A DNA stretch of 22,131 nucleotides, from the NCBI GenBank assembly GCA_003353825.1, contig PIVW01000034.1, forward strand, positions 1-22,131, given 5' to 3'. The notes under the pieces were generated by a model. The model did no database searches, was not told the DNA's origin, and saw only the letters and a program-made list of their open reading frames with translations. Below are positions 1-7,216 of the stretch, piece after piece (position 1 is the stretch's first letter; each line of letters opens with the position of its first letter). A program made the position numbers and the translations under genes. This DNA comes from Chloroflexota bacterium. GTDB lineage: Bacteria; Chloroflexota; Anaerolineae; J102.

Positions 1-223
1 GATGGCGTTCATGGTCAAGTTGGGGGTTAAAGCGGATAACTACGACGCTATTCGCAGCGCCACCAGTGTGGCAGCGCGCATCAATGGTCTTGAGGGTAAC
101 CTGGGCACACTGCAAGCGGGCAAACTGGCCGACGTCGTGGTAATTGATGGCAATCCTCTGGAAGAACTCGACGCAATCAGCAGGGTACGGATGACTTTTC
201 TAGAAGGCAAACGGATGGTTTGA
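1..223 (+). CDS. amidohydrolase family protein, C-terminal end (partial)
   Basis: This is the last ~74 codons of a gene that enters from the left edge, so no start is visible. The residues GTLQAGKLADVVVIDGNPLE are the classic C-terminal signature of metal-dependent amidohydrolases (imidazolonepropionase/dihydroorotase-like superfamily), where the chain returns to the small beta-sandwich domain after the TIM barrel. Such enzymes hydrolyse C-N bonds in amides, cyclic ureas or related substrates. The metal-binding His and Asp residues lie upstream of the window, so the substrate cannot be judged. The stop codon touches the start region of the aminotransferase gene, suggesting one transcript with the four genes that follow. 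Confidence 0.85.
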   Translation, partial: MAFMVKLGVKADNYDAIRSATSVAARINGLEGNLGTLQAGKLADVVVIDGNPLEELDAISRVRMTFLEGKRMV

Positions 224-225
224 TC

Positions 226-1398
226 ATGGAAAAATCCCCTTTACTTAAATCCCTGGCAGCGCGTATCGTCGAAGAGGACGTTTCCTACCGAACTAAAATG
301 CTGGAGATTGCAGCCGGATTGTCCGATGTAATCGCGCTCGGCCGTGGTAATCCTGACTTCGATACACCCGAACATATCTCTGCGGCGGCCAAGGCAGCTA
401 TTGACGCCGGTCAGACCCATTACACCCATCCGGCGGGGATACCTCAACTGCGCGAAGCGATAGCGGATACGCTGCGACGGGAGTATAGCCTGGACTACGG
501 ACGGGAAGAGATCATTGTCACCGCCGGTGTCCAGGAGTCGATCGTGCTCTGCATGCTCAGTCTCGTGAATCCGGGCGATGAAGTGTTGATCACATCGCCA
601 CGCTTCACGAGTTACGACGAGGCCGTAAGACTTTGTGGCGGTGTGCCGGTACCAGTGCCCACTTACGAACGTGATGACTTTGCACTGATGCCGGCCGAGA
701 TCGAGGTCCGGATCAATAGCCGTACAAAAATTTTGGTGCTGGTAACGCCCAATAATCCCACCGGAGCGGTCACCCCACCACTTATCGTACGCCAGATTGC
801 CGACCTGGTGAAACGTCATAATATAATTCTCATCAGTGACGAGATCTACGGCAAGCTTATCTACGAAGGCTCCACCCACCTTTCGGCAGCGTCTCTGCCC
901 GGCATGAAAGAACGGACGATCACTCTCAATGGTTTCTCCAAAGCATATGCTATGACCGGCTGGCGCGTAGGGTACATGGCCGCAGCGCATTCTTTTATTC
1001 GGATGATAATCGAGCCTCGCCATACACTTAGCATCAACACCGCCACGCCCTCACAGTACGCTGCTCTGGCCGCGCTTACCGGCCCCCAAGATCCCGTCGA
1101 AGCCATGCTGCAAACCTATCGCGAGCGGCGCGCTTACTTGATGCAGGCTTTGACAGATATGGGCTTTAGCTACGGCATGCCGGGAGGAGCTTTCTACATT
1201 TACACCAATGTCTCCCAGACAGGGTTGCCTGCGCCACAGTTCTGCGAATCTCTGCTGCGCGAGACGGGAGTGCTGATCTTCCCAGGCAGCATGTTTGGCG
1301 ATGACAGCGACAACTATATCCGCATTAGCTACGTGCAGCCTATAGAGCGTATCGCTGAAGCGGTGGATCGAATGAGCACATTTATGGCGCGTCAATAG
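226..1398 (+). CDS. PLP-dependent class I/II aminotransferase
   Basis: The protein has 390 residues from the ATG chosen here, a normal length for fold-type I aminotransferases of the aspartate aminotransferase superfamily. Visible hallmarks are GRGNPDFDTP near residue 40, the TPNNPTG motif in the middle, DEIYGKLIYE (PLP-pyridine Asp and the following Tyr), and the Schiff-base lysine in the motif GFSKAYAMTGWRVGY (about Lys239), followed by a C-terminal IRISYV segment with the substrate-carboxylate Arg. It should transfer an amino group between an amino acid and a 2-oxo acid in the cytoplasm; the substrate is not predictable. A TTG at 220 is an alternative start that would overlap the upstream stop by 4 bp; neither has a strong ribosome site. 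It is the second gene of the 5' catabolic-looking cluster. Confidence 0.92.
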   Translation: MEKSPLLKSLAARIVEEDVSYRTKMLEIAAGLSDVIALGRGNPDFDTPEHISAAAKAAIDAGQTHYTHPAGIPQLREAIADTLRREYSLDYGREEIIVTAGVQESIVLCMLSLVNPGDEVLITSPRFTSYDEAVRLCGGVPVPVPTYERDDFALMPAEIEVRINSRTKILVLVTPNNPTGAVTPPLIVRQIADLVKRHNIILISDEIYGKLIYEGSTHLSAASLPGMKERTITLNGFSKAYAMTGWRVGYMAAAHSFIRMIIEPRHTLSINTATPSQYAALAALTGPQDPVEAMLQTYRERRAYLMQALTDMGFSYGMPGGAFYIYTNVSQTGLPAPQFCESLLRETGVLIFPGSMFGDDSDNYIRISYVQPIERIAEAVDRMSTFMARQ

Positions 1399-1418
1399 CA
1401 AAACAGGTGTTATCAACG

Positions 1419-2474
1419 ATGATCTCTGCTTTAGAACCCTTCAGAATCTTGTTAGTTGGCCTCGGCAACCGGGGAAAGATGTGGGCGTCGGTCATCAACC
1501 GGCGCCCCGACATTGCGTTAAGCGGGGTCGTTGACATCGATCAGTTGGCGTTGAGCACGTTTGTGAGCGGCAACCCTGACATGCCGGCTTTCCGCGATCT
1601 CAGTGAGGCCTTACGTGCTGTTACCAGCGACGCCGTACTGTTGGTGACGCCACCTGCAGGCCATCTGCAACAGGCCACCCTCATATACGATGCCGGATTG
1701 CCCCTTCTGGCGGAGAAACCGTTGACCCTGGATCTGGATGAGGCTATTAAGATCGTGACCCTGGCTGAAAAGGCCCAACTGCCGCTCGCTGTCGGGCTTA
1801 ACTTTCGGTACTTGCCTGTAAGCCGTAAAATTCGCGAATTGGTGACAGAGGAAGTGTTTGGAGCACCTGGTTTCGGCCAGTTTACCTATCAGCGTAACCG
1901 TGATGGACTTCGACCCGGCCTGAATAAGTACCCACTGACTATGGAACACCCGATGATGCTCGAGCAGAGCATCCATCACCTAGACTTGATCCGATACTGC
2001 TATGGCCGCGAAGTGGAACAAGTGATTTGCCGGACTTGGAATCCGGGCTGGAGTATGTACGCTCACGACAGCAATGTCAGTTGTCTAGTGACCCTCTCGG
2101 GCGGCCTGGAGGTGAACTATCTTGGTACCTGGACGGGGGGGTGGGATGAACTTCAATTCCTGTGGCGTACTGATTGCAGCGAAGGTGTCATCATCCAACG
2201 TCAGCTTTTTGATGACCTGGCGACCGCCACCATAGCCGACCCTGCCCTGACTGCGGTCGAGCTGCCGACCTGCCGCGCTTTCTATGATGACAGCGATGCC
2301 TTATTAGGAGATTTTGTGGCTCATGTGCGCCAAGGTTCGCCCTTGACCTGCAACGGCGTCGATCACCTGTACACACTGGCGCTTTGTTTTGCTGCCATTG
2401 AAAGTGATGAAAGGGGTCGCGTCGTGAATATGGATGAGTTCTACCTCCGCAATGGAGTCCCTGAACCGCTATGA
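1419..2474 (+). CDS. Gfo/Idh/MocA family NAD(P)-dependent oxidoreductase
   Basis: A 351-residue protein with an N-terminal Rossmann fold (RILLVGLGNRGKMWAS, residues ~8-24), the family EKP signature (E99-K100-P101 in LAEKPLTLDLDEA), NFRYLPVSRKIRE, and a C-terminal alpha/beta domain with the conserved EQSIHHLDLIRY segment, whose His pair is the usual catalytic site. Family members oxidise or reduce sugars, inositols and related polyols with NAD(P). The ATG at 1419 has AGGTG nine bases upstream; a GTG at 1407 in the same frame would add four residues but is less well placed. It follows the aminotransferase by 20 bp. The substrate is unknown; the neighbours suggest breakdown of an amino-sugar-like or hydroxy-acid compound. 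Confidence 0.9.
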   Translation: MISALEPFRILLVGLGNRGKMWASVINRRPDIALSGVVDIDQLALSTFVSGNPDMPAFRDLSEALRAVTSDAVLLVTPPAGHLQQATLIYDAGLPLLAEKPLTLDLDEAIKIVTLAEKAQLPLAVGLNFRYLPVSRKIRELVTEEVFGAPGFGQFTYQRNRDGLRPGLNKYPLTMEHPMMLEQSIHHLDLIRYCYGREVEQVICRTWNPGWSMYAHDSNVSCLVTLSGGLEVNYLGTWTGGWDELQFLWRTDCSEGVIIQRQLFDDLATATIADPALTAVELPTCRAFYDDSDALLGDFVAHVRQGSPLTCNGVDHLYTLALCFAAIESDERGRVVNMDEFYLRNGVPEPL

Positions 2475-2540
2475 ATATCTTGGTGACGGGTATTTCAGTT
2501 ATACTTGATCACACATAAGAACCCACAAAGGAGATCTACG

Positions 2541-3332
2541 ATGGATTTAGGAATTCGAGGGCGAGTTGCCCTGATTGGCGCCTCGGGCCGCGGATTGGGC
2601 CTGGCAACGGCACAACGGTTGGCTGAAGAAGGTTGTGACATTGCCATTTGTGACCTGGAAGCCGATGTGTTGGATACAGCTTTGGAAAGTGTCAAGCTCG
2701 CGAATTCGGGTGTGCGGGCATTTGCCTACCAGGTTGATCTAACGAAGGAGGACAGTATTGCTCAGTTGGTGACAGATGTTCAGCGCGACCTGGGCGTGGT
2801 CAGCATCCTGATTAACAATTCGGGCGGACCGCCCCCAGGCACTTTTGATGCCGCCACCGACGAAAAATGGTTGTATGGTTATCAGCTCACATTCCTGAGC
2901 GCTGTGCGCTTGATCCGTGCTGTCTTGCCTGACATGAAAGAGCAACAATGGGGACGCATTATCAACTTCACCGCTCGCTCGCTCAAAGAACCGATCCCCA
3001 ATTTGATGATTTCCAATGCAGTACGACTGGCAGTGGGCGGCATGGCTAAGACGTTAGCTAGTGAGGTCGCATCACATGGCATCACTGTCAACAACATCTG
3101 CCCGGGACCTACTACGACCGATCGCGCTATCGAGCTGGCGGGTGCTCGTGCTGCCAAGAAAGGGATCAGTGTGGAGGAAGAATTGGCAATCACGGCGAGC
3201 ACCATACCCATAGGCCGCCTGGCGTATCCCGAAGAACAGGCCGCGGCCGCAGCATTTCTGGCCTCGGAGCTAGCCGGCTATATCACCGGCATTTCACTGT
3301 TGGTAGACGGTGGCGCTGTGAAGGCACTGTGA
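2541..3332 (+). CDS. atypical short-chain dehydrogenase/reductase (FabG-like)
   Basis: 263 residues. The ATG at 2541 has a clear ribosome site (AAGGAG at 2528-2533, 7-base spacing). The Rossmann fold is evident: glycine-rich loop GASGRGLG (residues 13-20), an acidic residue in CDLEAD after strand 2, VDLTKED, NNSGGPPPG (from residue 92, where classical SDRs have NNAG) and the C-terminal YITGISLLVDGG. The catalytic YxxxK is not there: the aligned segment reads S158-NAV-R162, so Tyr is replaced by Ser and Lys by Arg. These features resemble the beta-ketoacyl reductase-like SDR subgroup known for lacking the standard NAD motif and tetrad. It may use another proton donor or have lost reductase activity. 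It sits 66 bp after the Gfo/Idh gene and 34 bp before the DapA-like gene. Confidence 0.88.
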   Translation: MDLGIRGRVALIGASGRGLGLATAQRLAEEGCDIAICDLEADVLDTALESVKLANSGVRAFAYQVDLTKEDSIAQLVTDVQRDLGVVSILINNSGGPPPGTFDAATDEKWLYGYQLTFLSAVRLIRAVLPDMKEQQWGRIINFTARSLKEPIPNLMISNAVRLAVGGMAKTLASEVASHGITVNNICPGPTTTDRAIELAGARAAKKGISVEEELAITASTIPIGRLAYPEEQAAAAAFLASELAGYITGISLLVDGGAVKAL

Positions 3333-3366
3333 TTGCGTCCTATTTTTGATGAAAGGAGACCTAGAC

Positions 3367-4272
3367 ATGAATGATTTTGGATACATGAGAGGTGTGTTTA
3401 ACATCACACCTACGCCCTTCAATCCTGACGGCAGCCTGGATGTAAACAGTCTGATCTCGTTGACGAACTTCACCATCGAACAGGGAGTCGATGGCATGAC
3501 GATTCTGGCCGTATTGGGCGAAACCAGTAAGGTCACAGAAAGCGAGCGTGATCGGATTATCGAGACTGTTGTCGAAACGGCAGATGGCCGCATACCCATC
3601 TGCGTGGGCACATCGCACTTGGGGACGTATCCCTGCGTGGCATACAGCAAGCGTGCACAGGCGTTAGGCGCCAAGGCGATCATGGTTGCACCGCCCAAGT
3701 TAGCCCGTTCTAACGATGAAGCGTTACGACGACACTACCTTACCGTCGCTGATGCAGTGGACATTCCCATCGCTGTTCAGGATCATCCTGCCAGTTCTGG
3801 GGTTATCATGAGCGTGAATTTCATCGCCAACCTGGCCCAGGAGGTCTCGCACTGTCGATTCTTGAAGCTGGAAGACGAACCAACGCCCATGAAGTCAAGC
3901 CGCATTTTGGCCATCAATCCCAATGTGCAGATCTTTGGCGGCCTGGGTGGTACGATGTTCCTGGAGGAGTTACGCCATGGTGCTGTGGGCACGATGACCG
4001 GCTTCGCTTTCCCCGAGATATTAGTCGAGATCTTTCGGAAGTTCAGCAGTGGCGATATTGACGGCGCCACCAAGGTATTTGATCGCTACTGTACACTGAT
4101 GCGGTTTGAGAATCAGGCGCGCATCAATTTGGCCCTGCGCAAACAAATCTACTGTATGCGCGGCGTAATCGCATCACCGCAGGTGCGCGAGCCCTACACA
4201 CGGTTCGATGAGGATACGCTCACTGACTTGAAAGATATGCTCAGGCGATTGGATCTGTCGGTGGATAATTGA
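3367..4272 (+). CDS. dihydrodipicolinate synthase (DapA) superfamily lyase/aldolase
   Basis: 301 residues, the normal size of a class I aldolase TIM barrel of the DapA/NAL superfamily. The ATG at 3367 has AAAGGAG (3352-3358) upstream. Visible signatures are GVFNITPTPFNPDGSLD near the N-terminus, VLGETSKVTESER (the GE(T/S) loop), and the Schiff-base lysine K167 in RFLKLEDEP. The tyrosine that protonates substrate in true DapA and NAL (motif YNxP) is replaced: the segment reads AVQDHPASSG, with Gln138-Asp139 at that point. This argues against lysine biosynthesis and for a lyase or dehydratase acting on another 2-oxo acid. It is the last gene of the 5' cluster. The enzyme would form or cleave pyruvate adducts, but the partner aldehyde is not predictable. 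Confidence 0.9.
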   Translation: MNDFGYMRGVFNITPTPFNPDGSLDVNSLISLTNFTIEQGVDGMTILAVLGETSKVTESERDRIIETVVETADGRIPICVGTSHLGTYPCVAYSKRAQALGAKAIMVAPPKLARSNDEALRRHYLTVADAVDIPIAVQDHPASSGVIMSVNFIANLAQEVSHCRFLKLEDEPTPMKSSRILAINPNVQIFGGLGGTMFLEELRHGAVGTMTGFAFPEILVEIFRKFSSGDIDGATKVFDRYCTLMRFENQARINLALRKQIYCMRGVIASPQVREPYTRFDEDTLTDLKDMLRRLDLSVDN

Positions 4273-4358
4273 AATTTGGCCCAATCGCCGTTCTCTTTCC
4301 GCTGGAACGTGACTTACTAACGACCTAGGATCAGCAGGGAATGTCCAAATCGCCTTGA

Positions 4359-4547
4359 CAATGCGGCAATATCAATCCTGATGTAACGATCCCTCTGTCT
4401 GAAGCTTCGGGATTTGAGTTCAAAGTTACTTGCCAATTTACAAAAGCCCGTAAACATGGGTACCTCTCACACAAAGATCCCCAACACGCCCATGAACTGC
4501 ACAGCCTGCGGGCGGTTGTCCCGACCATGGCGTGGCGTAGATATTAA
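4359..4547 (+). pseudogene. possible coding relic of unknown origin
   Basis: An open frame of about 62 codons between in-frame stops, with no plausible start codon (the only ATG is near its end). The peptide (…SEASGFEFKVTCQFTKARKH…, ending PTMAWRRY) has a natural-looking composition, but I do not recognise it. It could be the remaining tail of a gene whose 5' part was lost, or chance: the opposite strand is also open over 4331-4528. It lies between the 3' end of the DapA-like gene and an inverted-repeat element, a place where debris is plausible. Confidence 0.15.
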
Positions 4548-4562
4548 AGCATGAAGCACTGA

Positions 4563-4676
4563 AAACTCTGGAAAAGTCTAAAACGGCTATTCAGCTCCCC
4601 CGTATACAGGGGTTTTGCTCGTTCGCACCTGTGTAAACGGGGATAAAGAATAATTCAAAAAAGTTTTCCAGAGTTT
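4563..4676. repeat. 114-bp imperfect inverted-repeat element (MITE-like)
   Basis: The outer arms are exact 13-bp inverted repeats: AAACTCTGGAAAA at 4563-4575 and TTTTCCAGAGTTT at 4664-4676. Complementarity continues imperfectly inward (TATTC against GAATA) and is strong again next to the centre: CCCCGTATACAGG (4598-4610) against CCTGTGTAAACGGGG (4628-4642). The whole segment could therefore fold into one long hairpin with a ~17-base loop. It has no coding capacity, which fits a miniature inverted-repeat transposable element or a REP-type hairpin. No clear target-site duplication was seen. Confidence 0.55.
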
Positions 4677-5024
4677 CTAGTAAAGCAACTAGGCGGCGGT
4701 GACCTCCTGCAAAAAGTGGGGTCTGAACGTTGGGCGTCGAGCAGACTCAGGCACTTTTGGTCATTGCCAACCCACCACGCCAAATTTACCAACACAATCT
4801 GCCATGAGACCGCCAATTCGAAATACAACTTGTCGCCAGCCTGCTTGCTGACGCCTGCGCGTTACCCGGTTCAACAACGTGTCGCCTTGATGAGCGATGT
4901 TATCAGCCACAGCATCCTATTTGGTATCGTCGTCATCTTTTTTCCCGGGATGTGGATAATCCGTCTCGTTGCGCAACAGGTGCTCTTTCGATAATGAGCA
5001 GGGTAGTGGAATATACAACAGGTA
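4677..5024. other. intergenic region, no convincing gene
   Basis: Nothing here can be assigned with confidence. A 92-codon plus-strand frame (4716-4994) has an unlikely first half. Its last 34 codons from an ATG at 4890 encode a hydrophobic stretch (SILFGIVVIFFPGMWIIRL) that could be one membrane segment, but there is no ribosome site and no recognisable family. It may be a tiny membrane peptide, a gene relic, or chance. The region should also contain the promoter of the following toxin-antitoxin genes; no clear -35/-10 pair was found. Confidence 0.3.
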
Positions 5025-5078
5025 ATGGCAAGACCTAATGGCGTTGCCCGGCCAATGTACCTATGCTACCATGCTGGT

Positions 5079-5552
5079 ATGCCTCTTCCTGCTAAACTCA
5101 GCTTGATCCCCGACTTCGATAGCAAGGGGATGATCGCCTATCTTTCGGAACAAGCAGATGTCATCGCTGTCTACTTGTTTGGTTCACAGGCAGAAGGGAT
5201 CGCGCGTCCGCAATCTGATATCGATATAGCCATTCTGCTTGCCAGATCGGTACAAGAGGATCCTCTGGACAACCTGTCAAGAGAGACCGAGTTGAAATTT
5301 GCCCTGGCGCGCTTTGCCCAACGTGATATAGATGTCGTCATTCTAAACAATGCAAAACCCTTTCTTCGCCATCAGATTCTCGTAACTGCCAAGATCTTGT
5401 ACGAGAAAGATGTCGACGCTCGCGTGAAATTTGAGGTTCGATCTGCGCAAACCTACTTTGATCTAAAACCGATGTATGATTTTCAATCACGCGAGATGTT
5501 ACGCAGAATCAAGGAGGGCCGGTTCGGTGAGCGTAAACGGCATCATTCTTGA
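5079..5552 (+). CDS. mntA: MntA-type minimal nucleotidyltransferase antitoxin
   Basis: A small DNA-polymerase-beta-superfamily nucleotidyltransferase of 157 residues from this start. The signature GSX10DXD is exact: G35-S36 in LFGSQAEGIARPQ and D47-x-D49 in SDIDIAI. A third acidic residue follows in RDIDVVIL. In characterised HepT/MntA pairs (type VII toxin-antitoxin), MntA uses ATP to AMPylate a tyrosine of the HepT toxin and so neutralises it. The partner gene begins inside the end of this one, a typical arrangement. The start is uncertain: an ATG at 5025 in frame would add 18 residues with little family likeness, and neither start has a good ribosome site. Confidence 0.88.
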   Translation: MPLPAKLSLIPDFDSKGMIAYLSEQADVIAVYLFGSQAEGIARPQSDIDIAILLARSVQEDPLDNLSRETELKFALARFAQRDIDVVILNNAKPFLRHQILVTAKILYEKDVDARVKFEVRSAQTYFDLKPMYDFQSREMLRRIKEGRFGERKRHHS

Positions 5553-5961
5553 TCGATTGAAATCTCTGGAAAAGGAACTCACTTATCTCAGGAGTGAGCG
5601 AGATCAGGTCGGTAGTTTCGACGAGTTTCGAAATGATATCCGTTTGTTTAGAGCAGTTGAACACTCATTGCAGATTGCCATTCAGATGTGTTTGGACATT
5701 GGGCAAAGACTCTGCTCTCAGGAATTAGCGCGTCATCCTGAAACCTATAGAAACGTATTCGAAATCCTTGTCGACGAGAATGTGATTCCTCAGCAACTCA
5801 TGATACCTCTGCGTAATATGGTAGGTTTCCGAAACATCATTGTGCACGAGTATGAGCGTGTCGATGCAGGTCACGTGTATGGCATCTTGAAAACACGGCT
5901 GGGTGATTTTGAGACATTTGCAAATGCGATTTCCCACTATATGGAAAGAACAGATAGCTAG
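5527..5961 (+). CDS. hepT: HepT-like ribonuclease toxin
   Basis: 144 residues from a GTG at 5527, chosen because AAGGAGGG (5511-5518) lies eight bases upstream. Frame extensions further back have no such site. The protein is all-helical in appearance and carries the HEPN-family motif RX4HXY as R102-NIIV-H107-E-Y109 near its C-terminus. Arg and His are the RNase residues, and Tyr is the site that MntA modifies in studied pairs. The gene overlaps mntA by 26 bp, which couples their translation. It ends 15 bp before moeA, so read-through into the molybdenum-cofactor genes is likely. Activity against RNA is inferred from the family, not visible in the sequence. Confidence 0.9.
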   Translation: MSVNGIILDRLKSLEKELTYLRSERDQVGSFDEFRNDIRLFRAVEHSLQIAIQMCLDIGQRLCSQELARHPETYRNVFEILVDENVIPQQLMIPLRNMVGFRNIIVHEYERVDAGHVYGILKTRLGDFETFANAISHYMERTDS

Positions 5962-5976
5962 TCTTTTACACCGTCT

Positions 5977-7215
5977 ATGAGTGAATTCTTCAATGTATTA
6001 ACACCGATCAGGGCATGGCAGCGCCTGATCGAGCACTACCAGCCCGCTGTTCGACCAGAGCAAGTTCAGACGGCACAGGCACTTGATCGTTTTCTGGCAG
6101 CGGCGCCCCGCGCCCCCCATGATCTGCCTGAATTTCCTCGCAGTACGGTAGATGGCTATGCTGTGCGGGCTGCTGATACCTACGGCGCCTCGCCCAGCCT
6201 ACCCGCCTTTCTCGACGTGGTCGGGGAAGTGGCAATGGGCGTGAAAGCCGATCTGGAGGTCGGGCTAGGGCAAACGGCCATCGTCCACACCGGTGGTATG
6301 GTGCCCTCCGGCGCTGATGCCATCGTCATGGTGGAAAACACGCAAGTGGCTGACGAACACAGCATCGAAATACTTAAATCTGTGGCGGTGGGTGAGAATG
6401 TCATTCAGGTTGGCGAGGATGTGCGCAAAGGGGAGAAAATCTTACCGATCGGGCATCGCTTGCGCCCGCAGGATGTCGGTGGTTTGCTGGCGTTGGGTCT
6501 AACTGAAATTACAGTGGCTCGTGCTCCCCGCGTCGCCATTATCTCCACTGGAGATGAGGTCATCCCCCCAGATCAAACGCCAGGCCCCGGTCAGGTGCGC
6601 GATATAAACACCTATACGCTGGCGATGCTGGCTCAACGAGCGGGCGCCGTAGCGGTGTCATACGATATTGTGCCCGACCAACGTGAGGCATTGGAAGAGA
6701 CTGTACGTCACGCCATCGAGACCTGCGACATCGTCGTACTTAGCGCCGGTTCTTCGGTCAGTTATCGCGATATGAGCGTGGATGTGCTGGGCGCATTGGG
6801 CGAGCCGGGAATCCTGGCGCATGGTGTCTCGATCCGTCCTGGTAAGCCCACCATCGTTTCTGTTGCCATGGGTAAAGCCCTCTTTGGCTTGCCAGGTAAT
6901 CCGGTAAGCGCTATGGTGCTCTTCGATCTTTTTGTGTCGCCCACCATTCGCCTGAATCTTGGCGCTGCTCCTTTCGACGCCTTCAAACCACAGCTGCAGG
7001 CCCGTCTCTCACGCCAGGTGGCCAGCGCCGCCGGCCGTGAAGATCATATTCAGGTGCGGCTGGAAGAACGCCATGGCGAGCTCTGGGCCGTACCGGTTTT
7101 CGGCAAATCCAACCTCATCTACACTCTCGTCCATGCAGATGGCGTCGTGCGGGTTCACCTTGATAGTCTGGGTATTGAGCAGGACGCCTGGGTGATGGTG
7201 ACTTTGCATCAATAA
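5977..7215 (+). CDS. moeA: molybdopterin molybdenumtransferase MoeA
   Basis: 412 residues, a normal MoeA length. Family motifs appear in order: STVDGYAVRAAD (N-terminal domain, residues ~56-67), HTGGMVPSGADAIVMVEN, RPQDVGGLLALG, the Mog-like domain with ISTGDEVI…GQVRDINTYT, SAGSSVSYRDMS (conserved acidic loop), IRPGKPT and GLPGNPVSAMV, then the C-terminal beta domain. MoeA inserts molybdate (or tungstate) into adenylylated molybdopterin in the cytoplasm, completing the cofactor used by Mo/W enzymes. No Shine-Dalgarno is evident before its ATG, 15 bp after hepT. One base separates it from the next gene, a second MoeA. The pair may divide labour between Mo and W. Confidence 0.95.
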   Translation: MSEFFNVLTPIRAWQRLIEHYQPAVRPEQVQTAQALDRFLAAAPRAPHDLPEFPRSTVDGYAVRAADTYGASPSLPAFLDVVGEVAMGVKADLEVGLGQTAIVHTGGMVPSGADAIVMVENTQVADEHSIEILKSVAVGENVIQVGEDVRKGEKILPIGHRLRPQDVGGLLALGLTEITVARAPRVAIISTGDEVIPPDQTPGPGQVRDINTYTLAMLAQRAGAVAVSYDIVPDQREALEETVRHAIETCDIVVLSAGSSVSYRDMSVDVLGALGEPGILAHGVSIRPGKPTIVSVAMGKALFGLPGNPVSAMVLFDLFVSPTIRLNLGAAPFDAFKPQLQARLSRQVASAAGREDHIQVRLEERHGELWAVPVFGKSNLIYTLVHADGVVRVHLDSLGIEQDAWVMVTLHQ

Positions 7216-7216
7216 T

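Noticed and set aside
241..1023. 260-codon open frame on the minus strand
   Set aside because: It lies fully opposite the aminotransferase gene, whose motifs are intact; the antisense peptide has no family features.
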